From Gordionus sp. m RMFG-2023 (Eukaryota; Nematomorpha; Gordioida; Chordodea; Parachordodidae): a DNA stretch of 64,000 nt. Within the stretch, counting starts at the first letter, position 1, and the number at the start of each line of letters is the position of its first letter. Below the pieces are notes generated by a model. It ran no database searches and was not told where the DNA came from. It saw only the letters and a program-made list of their open reading frames with translations. Positions 49,901-62,300 of the stretch are shown piece after piece. The stretch spans positions 29,745,120 through 29,809,119 of the forward strand of contig NC_088778.1 of NCBI RefSeq assembly GCF_954871325.1, read 5' to 3'. The translations under genes were made by a program, and so were the position numbers.

Positions 49901-52009
49901 GGAAATTTCTGGCTAATGTTGTTAAAAAGCCCGTAAGATTTTGCTCATATCTGACAGAACATCACCATGTTTACATAATATGGCTAAAATCTTAATCTGG
50001 CCGTTTTAGAAAATCGACCCAAATCGGGCTTTTTAACAACACTCTATCTGGCAAATTATAAAAACAAATTTGTCATGTTATTTACATAAATATAATAAGT
50101 AGAGAAAAAAAAATTATTTTAATTGCTGTAGCGTGCAATAAGAGGGTTAAAAAGATTTATGCAAACATAATTATTCAAAATCTCTTCTAATTTTTTGACG
50201 AATGGATAAATTTTTCAAGAGGAATGATTTTAAAATGAAATTTAGCTTTATCTTTAAGCATTTTAGGTAATATTCTATAAAGCAGGGTCTATTCTCAGTG
50301 TCATCTTTTTTTTTACTTGATTATTTTGGAATTATTAAATTTTTCTTCTCTGCTCGATACATAGGGAATGACGGGCTTGTTTTGCTCTAAGTCGAGATAG
50401 ATAAATATTAAATTCATAGAGCTCTGATTTTGACTTTACAATGAACATCATTTATTAAATTCGTCATTCTACATTTTCCTTAAATTTCAATATAATGCTT
50501 TCAGCTATTCTCACAATCTCAATCATAAAATATTTTATTGGTTTTTGCAGTGAAAAAATTTCTAATGATTCGAGAAATTTTAAAATGGCAGATAATTATA
50601 ACGCCAAGGAAAATTTGAAATTGATATTAATTTATAGAATAAATTAGTAGCGTATTTATTTCTACTATTAATTTGATAAATTAATCTTAATATTTATGCA
50701 ATAAGATGTATCAATCAGTAATACTACCGTCCTTTACCCTCCCGCCCCTGATTAAATTGGTTATGAATTTAGTGTACGAATTTTAATGTTATTTAAAAGT
50801 ACTAAATTTCGGAATCATATGTTGTTCGCGTAATATTTTAAATGAACACATAATGAGTCACGTGAATTTCGTTACAAATGCTTAGATTCGTAGATAAATT
50901 ATTCGAGCCTAGGACGAGGCATAAGAATTGAAAAAAAAAGGAAATGTTATAAGTGAATGAATGTAATATATTACTCTTATGATACACAATGTTCAAATAT
51001 ATTTTATAGATAATAATGTCGATTTAAAATATTCCGCCCGACCCGTGTATTTTTTTAAGAAATTTTTTTTAGGTCTAAGCCCGGGTATATTTTAAAAAAA
51101 ATACGGTCTGACCAGTGTATCTTGGGCCTGCAGATCTCTAAACCTTTTTAGTAACATCGTGTCTTTCTCTCTTCAGAGATTATATTAGTTTGAAACAGGA
51201 CAACTATATCTTTAAATAAAGGAAGGCTTGAAATTTTTTTTACCCCAAAATTTTAATCAAAAAAATCTTTGGAATTTTGGATGAAATTTGGATCAATCTT
51301 GTTTGAATTTAAGAATATTCTCAAAAAAAAAAAATTATTCCAAAGATCCCGGAAGATTTGTTAATTTGAATTTGAGCATATTCTCAAAAAAAATCTAAAT
51401 TTTAAAGGTCCCCGATGTTTTGTTATTTTGATATCTTAAAAAAATCTTCATTCTAAAGATCTCTGATCTTTTTTTTTATTTTGAAGAACATTTTAAAACT
51501 CCCAAGAAAAAATAGTTACTATATGAAAAATAAACTATAAATTCCTTTTAGAAAATTTATATTTGTTTGTTCTCTTAAATAAAAGGATAGAAGGTATAAG
51601 ATCTTGGAATACAGGGCGAATTGAAGATGCTTTGATTTGATATTAAATTAATAAAACAAAATGGCCATTCGATTAGAAAATTTAATGCTCCCCAAAAACT
51701 TTAGGAATGCCTTTTTCACTTTTCTGATAATTATACTTTAAAATCTTTATGTTTCCAACAATTGTTTTAAGAATAATTTTTTTTCTACCGCAAATAAAAG
51801 TTTTGTCTAATTCATTCATAATTCGAACACCTCGTAAACGGTTTCACTTATAAAATAATAAAGGAAAGATATGTCTACCATATGATATTTATGTTAAATT
51901 CGCCATTTTATTTTTCGATATAATTTAAATTTATAAAAAATAAAATAAATAGCTGAAACAAATGCAGGAGATGCTCGATAAAATGAAGATGAAAATTGGA
52001 GAAAAATGA
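43953..52009 (+). CDS. SEPTIN2: Septin-2 type GTPase, eleven exons
   Basis: Exons 43953-43973, 44018-44123, 44171-44257, 44322-44445, 44553-44687, 44792-44909, 46826-46927, 48137-48285, 48697-48777, 49359-49434, 51953-52009; all phases agree, 351 residues. Septins bind GTP and assemble into cortical filaments and rings. Visible: polybasic [11 protein letters not shown] before the GTPase domain, P-loop GESGLGKS (43-50), DTPG (100-103), SKAD (181-184), [10 protein letters not shown], and the septin-unique element region [13 protein letters not shown] with [40 protein letters not shown] is nearly that of vertebrate SEPTIN2 (here [11 protein letters not shown]), and MLITHMQDL, lacking the Arg found in some other groups, also fits. 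The C-terminal coiled coil is short ([18 protein letters not shown]). The first introns are 44-107 bp, later ones 0.4-2.5 kb and host MITEs. Convergent with ALG6. Confidence 0.95.
46533..46730. mobile_element. MITE family A in septin intron 6
   Basis: Begins CAGTGTTGTTAAACGG and ends TTTAACGACACTA. Flanked by TTATATAT and TTACATAT, an 8-bp duplication with one mismatch. The rest of intron 6 (44910-46825) shows no gene. Confidence 0.75.
48810..48834. repeat. (GGAA)n microsatellite in septin intron 9
   Basis: Six GGAA units directly before a MITE copy. Confidence 0.9.
48843..49034. mobile_element. MITE family A in septin intron 9
   Basis: Starts TGGTGTTAATAAGCCCGATT and ends GGCTTTTTAACAACACTA, with inverted ATTAAGATTTTAGC and ATAATCTTAATCGGG inside. 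No clear target duplication. Confidence 0.6.
49914..50044. mobile_element. Short MITE family A copy in septin intron 10
   Basis: 131 bp, from TAATGTTGTTAAAAAGCCC to GGGCTTTTTAACAACACTC, lacking part of the left half. Flanked by TTTCTGGC and TATCTGGC (one mismatch in eight). Confidence 0.7.
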
Positions 52010-53355
52010 TTATAAACTTTTTTTTATGACCAAAAAAGCACAAATCAAATTTTTAAAACACAAAAACCAAAAATATTATTGAATTCCAAATCTCTTACAT
52101 TTCTGTTTTACATTCACATTTATATGTAAAAATTATTATTATTATTATTCTAAATATTATTTTTTTTAAAAACTTTTAGATTTAAAATGTCAATCATGTT
52201 ATTATCACCACAAATTTTATATATATCATATTTATTTATTTATATGTACAATTTTTTGATACCAAATTATGTAATTGTTTTCTGTTGAATTTTAATAATG
52301 TATATACTTTTAATTTTGTATGAAAAAAAAACTAATATTTTTATCTCTATATATTTATGTTTTTAAAATACCGATCCTAATTTTTGGCCATTTTAAATAT
52401 TGTAACAATTTCCTATTATTTCTAATGTTCTATAACATAATTTGCAACTACAGAAGCGTTAAACATATACGAGTTTCCAATTAAAATCGGGCTAATAGCG
52501 TTACAGTTAGGAATCTACCTCTATTAACCTGTTAATGTTTAAAAGATGTTTCGAAATATTATTTTTTTTCAATTCTGAACACTTTGATTTAAAAAAGAAA
52601 TTCAATTCAGAATTCTTAAAAAAATAAGAAATCTAGGAGACCTACTCACCCACAGAATATTAAGAGCTCTCTTATCTTAACTATTGTTCGTCAACAACAA
52701 CAAATATAGGAACGGTAAAGAGATAGCCAATGCTAAACGAAATAGCCTCATGTCATGAATATTTTTTTATTTTCAATATCATGTATATTTAATTAACCCT
52801 TTAATTGTCGAATTAAGAATAAGTGTATATTTAACGATAATATCGTATTAAGAAATAATATATTAAAATTTAATTTTAATAATATACAAAATTATAATCT
52901 AAAATACGAATTATATTTTTTTTCTATCATTTATAAATATCGCGAATCACGTAATAATCTAACAAAATACTATATTTTGTTTATAAAATTTTTTATTTAA
53001 AAAAAATCAAACAAAATAACCCATATAAATACAATTTTAAGTTATTATTGCATTTTTTTTAAAAAAAATTAAAATCTATATAATATAGCATTTTACCTCG
53101 CAAAGGCAAAGTATCATTTCTAATAAATTACTATTTTTTGGTGAAAGTCAACAGTCCGTGTTCAGATAGCTCCACAAACCGTAAAAATTTTTAAAAAAGG
53201 AACTCTACTGTTTTTGTATCGAGGTAAAGAATCAAATGGAATCAAGTTATTTTGTCGGCCAAACGAATCAATTAGTTTCCTTTTACTATCGTTTTAAAAT
53301 GATACTTGACGAGGTAAAAGTCTATAAAGTAAATTAATATTTTTTAAAAAATAGC
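52010..53355. other. Convergent intergenic region between septin and ALG6
   Basis: Contains the 3' untranslated regions of two genes facing each other. No coding sequence or repeat identified; very AT-rich. Confidence 0.5.
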
Positions 53356-56300
53356 CTAAATCCCCTTTTTTCCCGTGGTAGGTAAGGCCTGATTCGCAAA
53401 TTCTTTACTATTCGCGGAAGATGACGAATTGTCGAAAACGATGATTCTGTAATTGAAGTAAATGAGGTAGTAAAAAAAATGGAGGAAGCAAAATTGGCTA
53501 ATGAGTAGAGTCATGAGATCTGGCCATTTCCCGTCCGGCAATTTGATCCAATGGAATGATAGACTTAGGATGAGTGAAAGGATAGTTGAGAGGCGATACT
53601 AAAAAATATATAAATTTATACTCTATAATATAGTGTTTAATATAGATAGACACATAAGTAAAGATGCATAGCCCCCATTTGAAATGAGTTACGAGGTTTA
53701 TTTAAATAATTATTTAACTTCAAACTCTCAATTTACTAATATTAAAAAATAAATTAAATGACAATTCATTGAGATATAATAATCTTATTGATATTTTGCT
53801 GAACTCCTCAGACTAAGTTAAAGCCAATGACGTATGTATATATGTGTATATATATACTACTAGATTGGCGATTCATTTATTAAATGCGTGTAAAATATCC
53901 ACAGATAAAGAGTCAGCTGTAGAACCATTTCATAATTTGCAGGTCGATTAAATGCATTAATGCGCATTCATATATTAATAAAATAAAGACAATTAGTAGA
54001 AGCGAAAACCATAAAATGGCGCTACAGCTGACTCCTATGTATGCGCCCTTTTAATTAATTAAACGCCAATTTAGTAAGATATATATATACATCGTTAAAG
54101 CGAGGCTTGGAAAACAAAATTTCTTTAAAAAAGATTTGAAATAATGAATTATATATAAAATAGGATTCCCATTCTATAAGCAACGCCATTTTTTTAAATA
54201 TAAAATATCATTTAATTAAAACTGTTAGGAAAAGAAAGGATTAAAGAATTAGTATAATAAATATTTCGAAAATAAATCTGACCCTTATAATCAGAGTTTT
54301 GGAAACTTAAAATTTATTTCCGGTTCCAAATATTTTCAAAAAGATGGTTTCGGTCCGATTTCCGGTCGCAAATATATTCAAAAAAAATGGTTCCGATTCC
54401 AAATAACTTCAAGAAGATGATTCCGGTCCGAGATTTCCGGTTCCAAATATTTATTCTTTTAAAAAAAAGAATGTAACAACTCTAAAATGAATCACTATAC
54501 ACTTTACACTTTTGTTCTTGGAAATCTTAAAATGGTTTCCAGTTTCTCAAAATTTACAAAAAAAAATGTTACAGTATCCGGCTCCAAAGTATGATTGTAA
54601 TAACGGGAGTTATCATTTTACCTAATTTATTTTCTTATTTTTAAACGATATAAATAAAAAAGATGAAGAAAAAAAAATTACTAAGAATATTTTGTAAGAA
54701 AATTTTATGTAATGGCTGCCGGAAGTATTGAGCAATAACTCTTGACAAAGTAACAGGAAGTACATGACGAACAGGGAATAATATGGCAGCATCAATCCAT
54801 CCTTCACGAATAAAGCGTACATGCTACCATGTTTTGCAAAGAAAACAATGTAATTTATAAAAATATGATAGGTAAAAAATATATTCTAAAATAATATTAA
54901 CCTCGTTTATTGACCAATCGATTACTTTATTAGTCTGAAAATAAACTATATTTTTTTAAAAAAAACGCGACTCGATAAACACTACGACCATAATTTATTA
55001 TTTTTTCTTTAAAAAAAATAGTAATTATTATAAAGTGATTAATTGTGTTCCTAAAGGGAGGAAAAAGTTCTTGCCTTGTTTAAACTGTTTAATTAGTTGA
55101 TATATAAGATGTTATTTGTTGATGTTACAATAGGCTAAGAATTATTTAAATTTTTTGCAGTAAAAATATCAAGCTTTATACCATCATCTAAAGAGAAAGG
55201 TTAAAAGGAAGGCTATAACGCATAGATATTTATGAGCCTTGATTTTTTGATGAGACCTGTCACAAGCCAACAGTAAAAAAAAACATGGTCTTAGCTGTTT
55301 ATCCAACCAGAGAAGACATCATGGGTTATGCCGCGATAGATCTTCTATTCGCCTTATCAGTGGCGGGACATATGCCCAACCACTTAGAGCCTTTTAACCT
55401 TTCTCCCAATGAACTGTTGGTCTCACAACAATCCCTCGAGATTCCGGTAAATCTTCAATCCGGTATTATACATCTATTTTCCCCTAATATTAATTAAAAT
55501 CCATTTAGATACAAATTGAGAAATAAAAAATATTCTAAATAACTTTCTTTATTTATAGCGCCATTTGCAATCAACAAAAAAGCCATTTTTTTTAGCAATT
55601 TACTTTTAAAATTTTTAAAAAGCTCCGGGGGCCCAAAATTAAACATTTTTACAAATGATGCTAAGGAATTTATTTTTTAAATATTAAACAAAAAAAAAAT
55701 CATAATAAACATTTAGGGTTACTCTTTGGCATTACAATTAACCATTGTATAATTTTCCTTTCTTTTTATAATTTATAAACATCAATAGTATACAAAAATA
55801 TATACTATTTGATTAGTCAGAAAGAACCCTCTTTTAAAAATATAAACTTAACTTTTAGATCCTAAGTTTAGTAGACACTCAGAGTGTTAGGACTGTGTTT
55901 GCAGCTCTAAGTTATCAATTTGACTTGTTAAAACATTCTGCAAACCTAAAGATTTTGCTCATAGCGGCCAGAAATGCCTGGACATTTTATTTGCCAAATC
56001 CTGATGTGTATTACATAATATTATTTTAGCTAAAATCTTAATCGGGCCGTTTTGAAAAATCGACCCAAAATAGTGCTTTTTAACAACACTACTTAAAACG
56101 ATGAGTAGCCCTATTATATTCAGCAAAAAAAGAATTTGATTTTTCAGGACTCGAACTCATATTAAAATACAAGTATACGGCTTTAACATTACTATTATTA
56201 TTTAACTAACATATTATTTTTCAAAAATATATAATCAATGTCGTTTTGTGTTTATCGATTTATATTTTTCAACATGACCATGACCGGCCGAGGTTTTACT

Positions 56301-59300
56301 ACCCCTCCTTTAATCTTTGCATTATTTCGTAGTGTAAACTTCTTATTTTTTTGATGAAATATAAAGAAATAATTGAGGAATTATTATATTTTCGAGAAAC
56401 CTTTAAAGAATATTAATATATTTATACTTAAAGGTAAAAAATAATACATCTATATCTTTCCTATCTAAGATAAATAAATGTAAATATTTTTAAAAAATTT
56501 TCTTATATTAATTAAGAACCTTAAGTAGAAAATTATTTCGTGGGTTTGCCATAAAAAAATATTTTATGACTTAATCACCAGGTATATTTAATATTTATAA
56601 AATAATTATATTATTAACCTTAAACAAGAGATCATGAGGAAATTGACGCAGGAGTAAGAATATTCTTGAAATAGCAGCATAACTGGACTATTTACAAAAA
56701 AAAAATATTAAAAATTTTATTTATTATATAAGTAATGGTATAAAATCGATTATGACATATTATATACAATATAATTCAATACTAGGTAAGGTATCCTATC
56801 TTAAAACTTAACCCTTAAAAAAGTAAAGATGAATTCGGCTTAATATAGAATTATTTAAATTAAAAACATAATAAACTCAAATAACTACATTTTTGCTCCA
56901 ATCGTTTTGTTCCATGGATGGACAAACTCAAATTATTAGGCTATCAAAATGAAATAAGATAATTTTTTACCCCCCCTCTCCCACTTCAGAGGCTTCTATG
57001 TATAATTATGGTTCCTTCTTGGGAACCCCGTTTCAGAAATATCTGATCCAGAAAAATTCAAATAATTAGGCTATAAAAATGAAATAAGTTAATTTTTTAT
57101 TCCCCCCCCCCTTCCCTCACCCACTCCAGAAGGCCTCTATATATAATTATGATTCCTTCTTGGGGAACCCCGTTTCCTAAAATATCTGATCCACATGATT
57201 TGTGTTACTTATATACAAAATAATATATTTGAATTTTAGGTATTATGTTGTAGGGTACCGAAATCAAGGGTCCTTTAATCTTTAAACCATTTATAGAAGC
57301 GCACACATTTACGCGCATTCCGGAAATACGATTCCAACCAGGATTTAAAATAAAAATAAATTCCAAATGAATGTTCAAAGATTTTTTTATGTAATTATGG
57401 GGAAAAATTTGATCAAAAATCCTAGTGTTGCTAAAAGGCTCGTTTTGAAGTCGATTTTTTAAAAACGGCCAACTCATTATTCTATCCAGAAAAATATCAC
57501 GTGAGCCTGAATATTTTTCCCATAGATGGCACAAAGATTTTGGACATCTGAGACTAACGCGATATTATTCTGGCCGTAATATTGAGTTAGCCATTTTTTA
57601 AAATTTAAAAAATCGTCTCAAATCGAGCCAATTAACAACACTAAAAGAAAAGCCCATCTTACTCGAATATTCCATTTTTATTTTTGGATTTTCCGTAAAT
57701 CAAAAAAAATGTTTTGAAGATTTTTTTTTTGATTTGGGAGGCAAAATCGGGTCTCCAAAAAATATTATTTTTATCCGAATTGAATGGATTCTTCTAAAGT
57801 ATTATCCTGAATGTCGGTATTACCCGAAGAGATATCATTTTTTTAAAAAAAAATGAATGGACTTACATGGCAACTAAGAGTATACTTTTCTCGTGAACTT
57901 GAAACGAAAATAGGTAAAAGGATAACGATGAACATACCTATAAAAACATAATTATAAATAATATAATATATAAGATAAGATAAGATAAGGTTAAAGGTAA
58001 CATCTCTCCTTCCTTAAGGAATTTTTATTGAAAAAGAATAGATTAATATTAGGTCCAAAATTATATATTCTCGAATTTCAATTCCAATTTTTAGGGATTA
58101 ATTCATCATTAATTACGATTTTTTTTGTGGAGATAGAATAATCTTATAATAATAATAATAATAAATAGTCGATAGGTCCAAGGGGTTATTTTTAAAGTAT
58201 AATTTTTCTTTTTAAGTAAAATAAAGAAAAAGTTAGGCTTAATTATACTTAAAAGCTTATAAAATGGAATAAATTTTATAACAAAATTTATTTACATTAT
58301 TATATTATACTTCACTTGTTTATATATATTTTTTTTGAAATTTAATTTTTCTTCAAGATGGTACCTGAGTCCCTTATTATAGTTAGGTAATTAATACATT
58401 TTTTTTAGCCGTTTAAGCCAATTTTTAGCGGGCTAAAAAAAATGGGCTAAACCAAGTGTTTTTAGCCGAAAACTATCACATTGGCCTCGGAATTTTATTT
58501 AAAATATATAGCAGCTCAAATTTGAAGGAACCTAATATAAATTAAGGCGCCTCAATGTTAAAGGATTTTCTCCAGCAAGAGTCTGAAGATTGAGCCGAAT
58601 TAGCTGAAATAGCCATTACCTGAAGATAGTCCGTATTAGTGTTGTTAAACGGCTCGTTTTGAGCCGATTTTTAAAAACGGCTAACTCAATATTTCACCCA
58701 GAATAATATAACTTAAGCCTGAGGATTTTGCTTGTGGAAGGAACCAAGGTTAGGACATTTATTAGAGAAATCTCAAGGCTTAGGCTATATTTTTCAGGCT
58801 AAAATATTGAGTTAGCCGTTCTTAAAAATCGGCTCAAAATGAGTCGTTTAATAACACTAGTCCGTATATATATACTCACATTTATTTTACCGACAATGAG
58901 GGGCAGTCAGGCAATACAGCCTTTTGGGTGAGTTAATATGTATAATTCCGTATATCTTACAAAATCGTATTTATATTTATAGTGCAAATAGGTATATTTT
59001 CATATATTACAAGAATAATTTTTTTTAAAGTTTAATAAAAAAAAAATAGCATTTTTAAAATTCATTTAAATGCGTTAATTTTTTAAAAATTAAAAAAAAA
59101 ATGATTTTACCCAAAATTTGTATCCTTTACTTTTTTATTTATTTCTTTCCTTCTTTTCTTTCTTTCACCATATTTCCGGTTAATATATATATATATATAT
59201 ATAAATATACATGCAAAATAAATATATCATATAATCGTATTTATTCTTTTTACCAGAGCCAGGGTCAGCGATTTTTGATTGGGGCAAGTGAGACATTTGA

Positions 59301-62300
59301 GGAATGAAGGAAGACAACCGCATAACGTTAAAATCGTGCTAATTATTATATTTTTTTTTACATAAAATATCAAATGTCCCGAGGCGATACATATTTTTCT
59401 GCGAAACAAACAAATTTTGAAATTTTAGGGAAATCGTATATGCCAAAATTTTTGAAATTTAGGTAAATTTTCTAGAATTATATTTAGGACATGTTTTTAT
59501 ATTTAAAATATTAAAGTTTCGAAAGTTTGGGAATTTAATTTTTTGTTGTTTTGGACACAGCCTATAAAAATGCCTTTTTTTTCTAAAAATTTTGAAATAT
59601 AGTCGTGATTTTAAAAAGTTAGCAATATTTACTAATTCTTTCGAATTCTTGTTCATAATGACATATTGTATCCATTTATGAGGAAGAAGTGGGTGGGAGG
59701 AGGGGAGGGGTGTAGAGGAAAATTAATAGCATTAAAATAATATTTACGAGAATAGGCTAATTTCCAAAGTGGAGGGGGGGGGGTAATTTCTCCTTACTAT
59801 TTCTTCTCTCTTCTGACTACGCCTATGGTCTCTTAGTAAAAAGTGTAAATAGAAAACAATGTTATTTTAAAAATGAAATATTTATTGAAGCATGTACCAA
59901 AAAATAAGTTCTATAAAATTCTATTATAAATTTCAAGATTTTAGATTTGATTAAAATTTAAAAACTTCTGAAGGTTTTTTTATTTCTTGCGAAATTTTTA
60001 AACTAGATTTAGGACACAGCCCATATAAGTAAATCTTTTATAATATGCATAAAAAATCTTTCACCATGAAATCACAAATATCTTAATCTTTAATATAAAA
60101 AAAAAATTAATCTTTCATTTTGTTGTTTCAAAGAATTTTGTAACACCCTGGACGCATATAAGAGGGGGTTTCTTTAACCAATCGTTTGAAAAGGGTAACG
60201 AAATAATGGCTGCCTTAAAATATCTCACAAACATCGACAGTATTTTTATGTGGTGGTATATAATGTACCTGAGACAGATTAGCGTCTTTCGGTCAAAAAT
60301 GGCTTTAAATTTGATGAAGACCGATAAAGCGCACCATAGATTAGCTACTTTGTCCTAAAGTAAAAAAAAATAATAATAATTGGATATTGGTATATTTTTA
60401 AAAAAAATACTTCGTAAATTCCTCTCTCGAATGGGAATAGCCGGGTCAAAACGGATAAGAAGGAATCTTTTTCGTATAAAAATGGAGCCCAACACACCAA
60501 GAAAGTTGCGCAGGTGACGAAAACCAATTGGAAAAATAACGCCAATCTAGATATTTCGTTTTATTATGGTTATAAAGTTCGAACAAATTTTAAGGTTCGA
60601 TTGTTCTTTCTTTCCTACAAAATTTAAATTCTGACAAGGATCATCGGCCGTCAATCACTCTTATCTTGAAAAATCTATGGTAATACCGATTTATTTTTAT
60701 AAAGCGAAATTCTTTGTGAATTTTTATATTGGTCTTTTGGATCCGTTTTGTTAAAAAATAATTCTAATAAAGGAAACGTAAATAAAAAAAAATGGTATAT
60801 ATTTTTGACATGTGCCAGTCAAAAAAGTTAAAATAAAATTAATTTTTATACCTTAACAATATTTTTTTTAATTATTATAAGCCCGTTAAAATAATTTGCA
60901 CATTCCTGGTTAGGCTCTTAGGGCCCAGGCAGATATAATAGGAACATGGATATATTTAGTCATCTAGGGTATTTATAACATTAATTAATAAAACCCGGTT
61001 CTCGTAGGCTTCGATCCTGAAACGCTGTTTCCCGATTTGAACAAACAACTTCCGAGTAAGTAGGCGAACATGGGTAGAGAGTGGTAGAGTTCCATCTGCT
61101 TATAATTCAGCGCGAGAGAAAAAATAGCGGCAGTCAGTAAGGGACGATCGAGAGAGGCAAAGCATAAGGACAGAATTAAAAGTCCTAAACTCACGCAATT
61201 GTATCTGAAGAGGGGGGGGGCGGAAATAAAGACATAAAATCGTGGCAAAAAAATATAAAATATATTTCTCTCCTCCAAACAAATTTATTTTAATTTCATA
61301 TATTTTATGAACGCAGGGAATGGGGGGGGGGCACAAAATAGGATATTTTTTCTTCAATATAAACTAAGCTTTTTTACTATGATCTGCCTCATAATAACTA
61401 TAAAGTTTTAACCAGGGATAAGTCTTTTGTTAATTAAATCTTCATATCCTAAAAATTATTAATTAATATATATATATAAATAATTAAATATTAAATTTTA
61501 TCAAAAAAAAATTTGGGTTTTTACCTTATTGATGGGTTTAAAAAAAAATATTAATCCCTTTCTATTTTTCTTTCACCTTTTAATTGTTTGCACTTCAACA
61601 GCCCAAATATTCTATAACAAACTTGCAACTACAAAAAATAAATTTCTAAAAAAAAGAATTCGAGGACAAATATAATAATTTTATTTCTTTTTATTTCTTC
61701 CTTTTTATATTCATTACAAAAATAAATATATATTTATTTAAATAAATCATTAATCTAAAGATATAACTGTTTCCGTCCACTTTATTTAATAATATCTAAT
61801 TAAGATCATCTTTATTTAATAATATTAACATTCATGTTTATACAATAATAATTAAATCCATATAATAATCCCTCAACCTAAAACATGTTCACTTAACCAA
61901 AGAACATGTGGTCCCCTTCTTTCACAACTCCCCATCCCCTAGGAAAAAAAATTAATAATCATATCAGAAAATGACTGATATTTAGTATATTATATTAAAT
62001 TTATTTCTTCTTTTTTCTAACGGCTACAACAATAACAATTTTTATATAAATCCCTTTTAACATAATAATGTATTATAAGAATGATTGCGCAAAAAAAAAT
62101 CAAAAAAAAAAATCAATAATCACAAAAAATGTAACACTTTACATAAAAAAAACGATACATATAACAATAACCCTTTCCATCTCCTAATAATAGCCCAACA
62201 CGCTTGGTGATATGGCCATAAAAAGTCTAATTTTTTTTTTAAATTTTGTTCCCAATATTCATCGTTACATAAATTTTTTGTCTCTTAAAACATAATCATA

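Noticed and set aside
57205-57534. Minus-strand 109-codon ORF
   Set aside because: Much of it is the right part of a MITE family A copy; only 57250-57370 looks coding-like, and there the plus strand fits a splice model better.
58890-58931. Possible small plus-strand exon ending in a consensus GTGAGT donor
   Set aside because: Too short, with no partner exon in phase that I could support.
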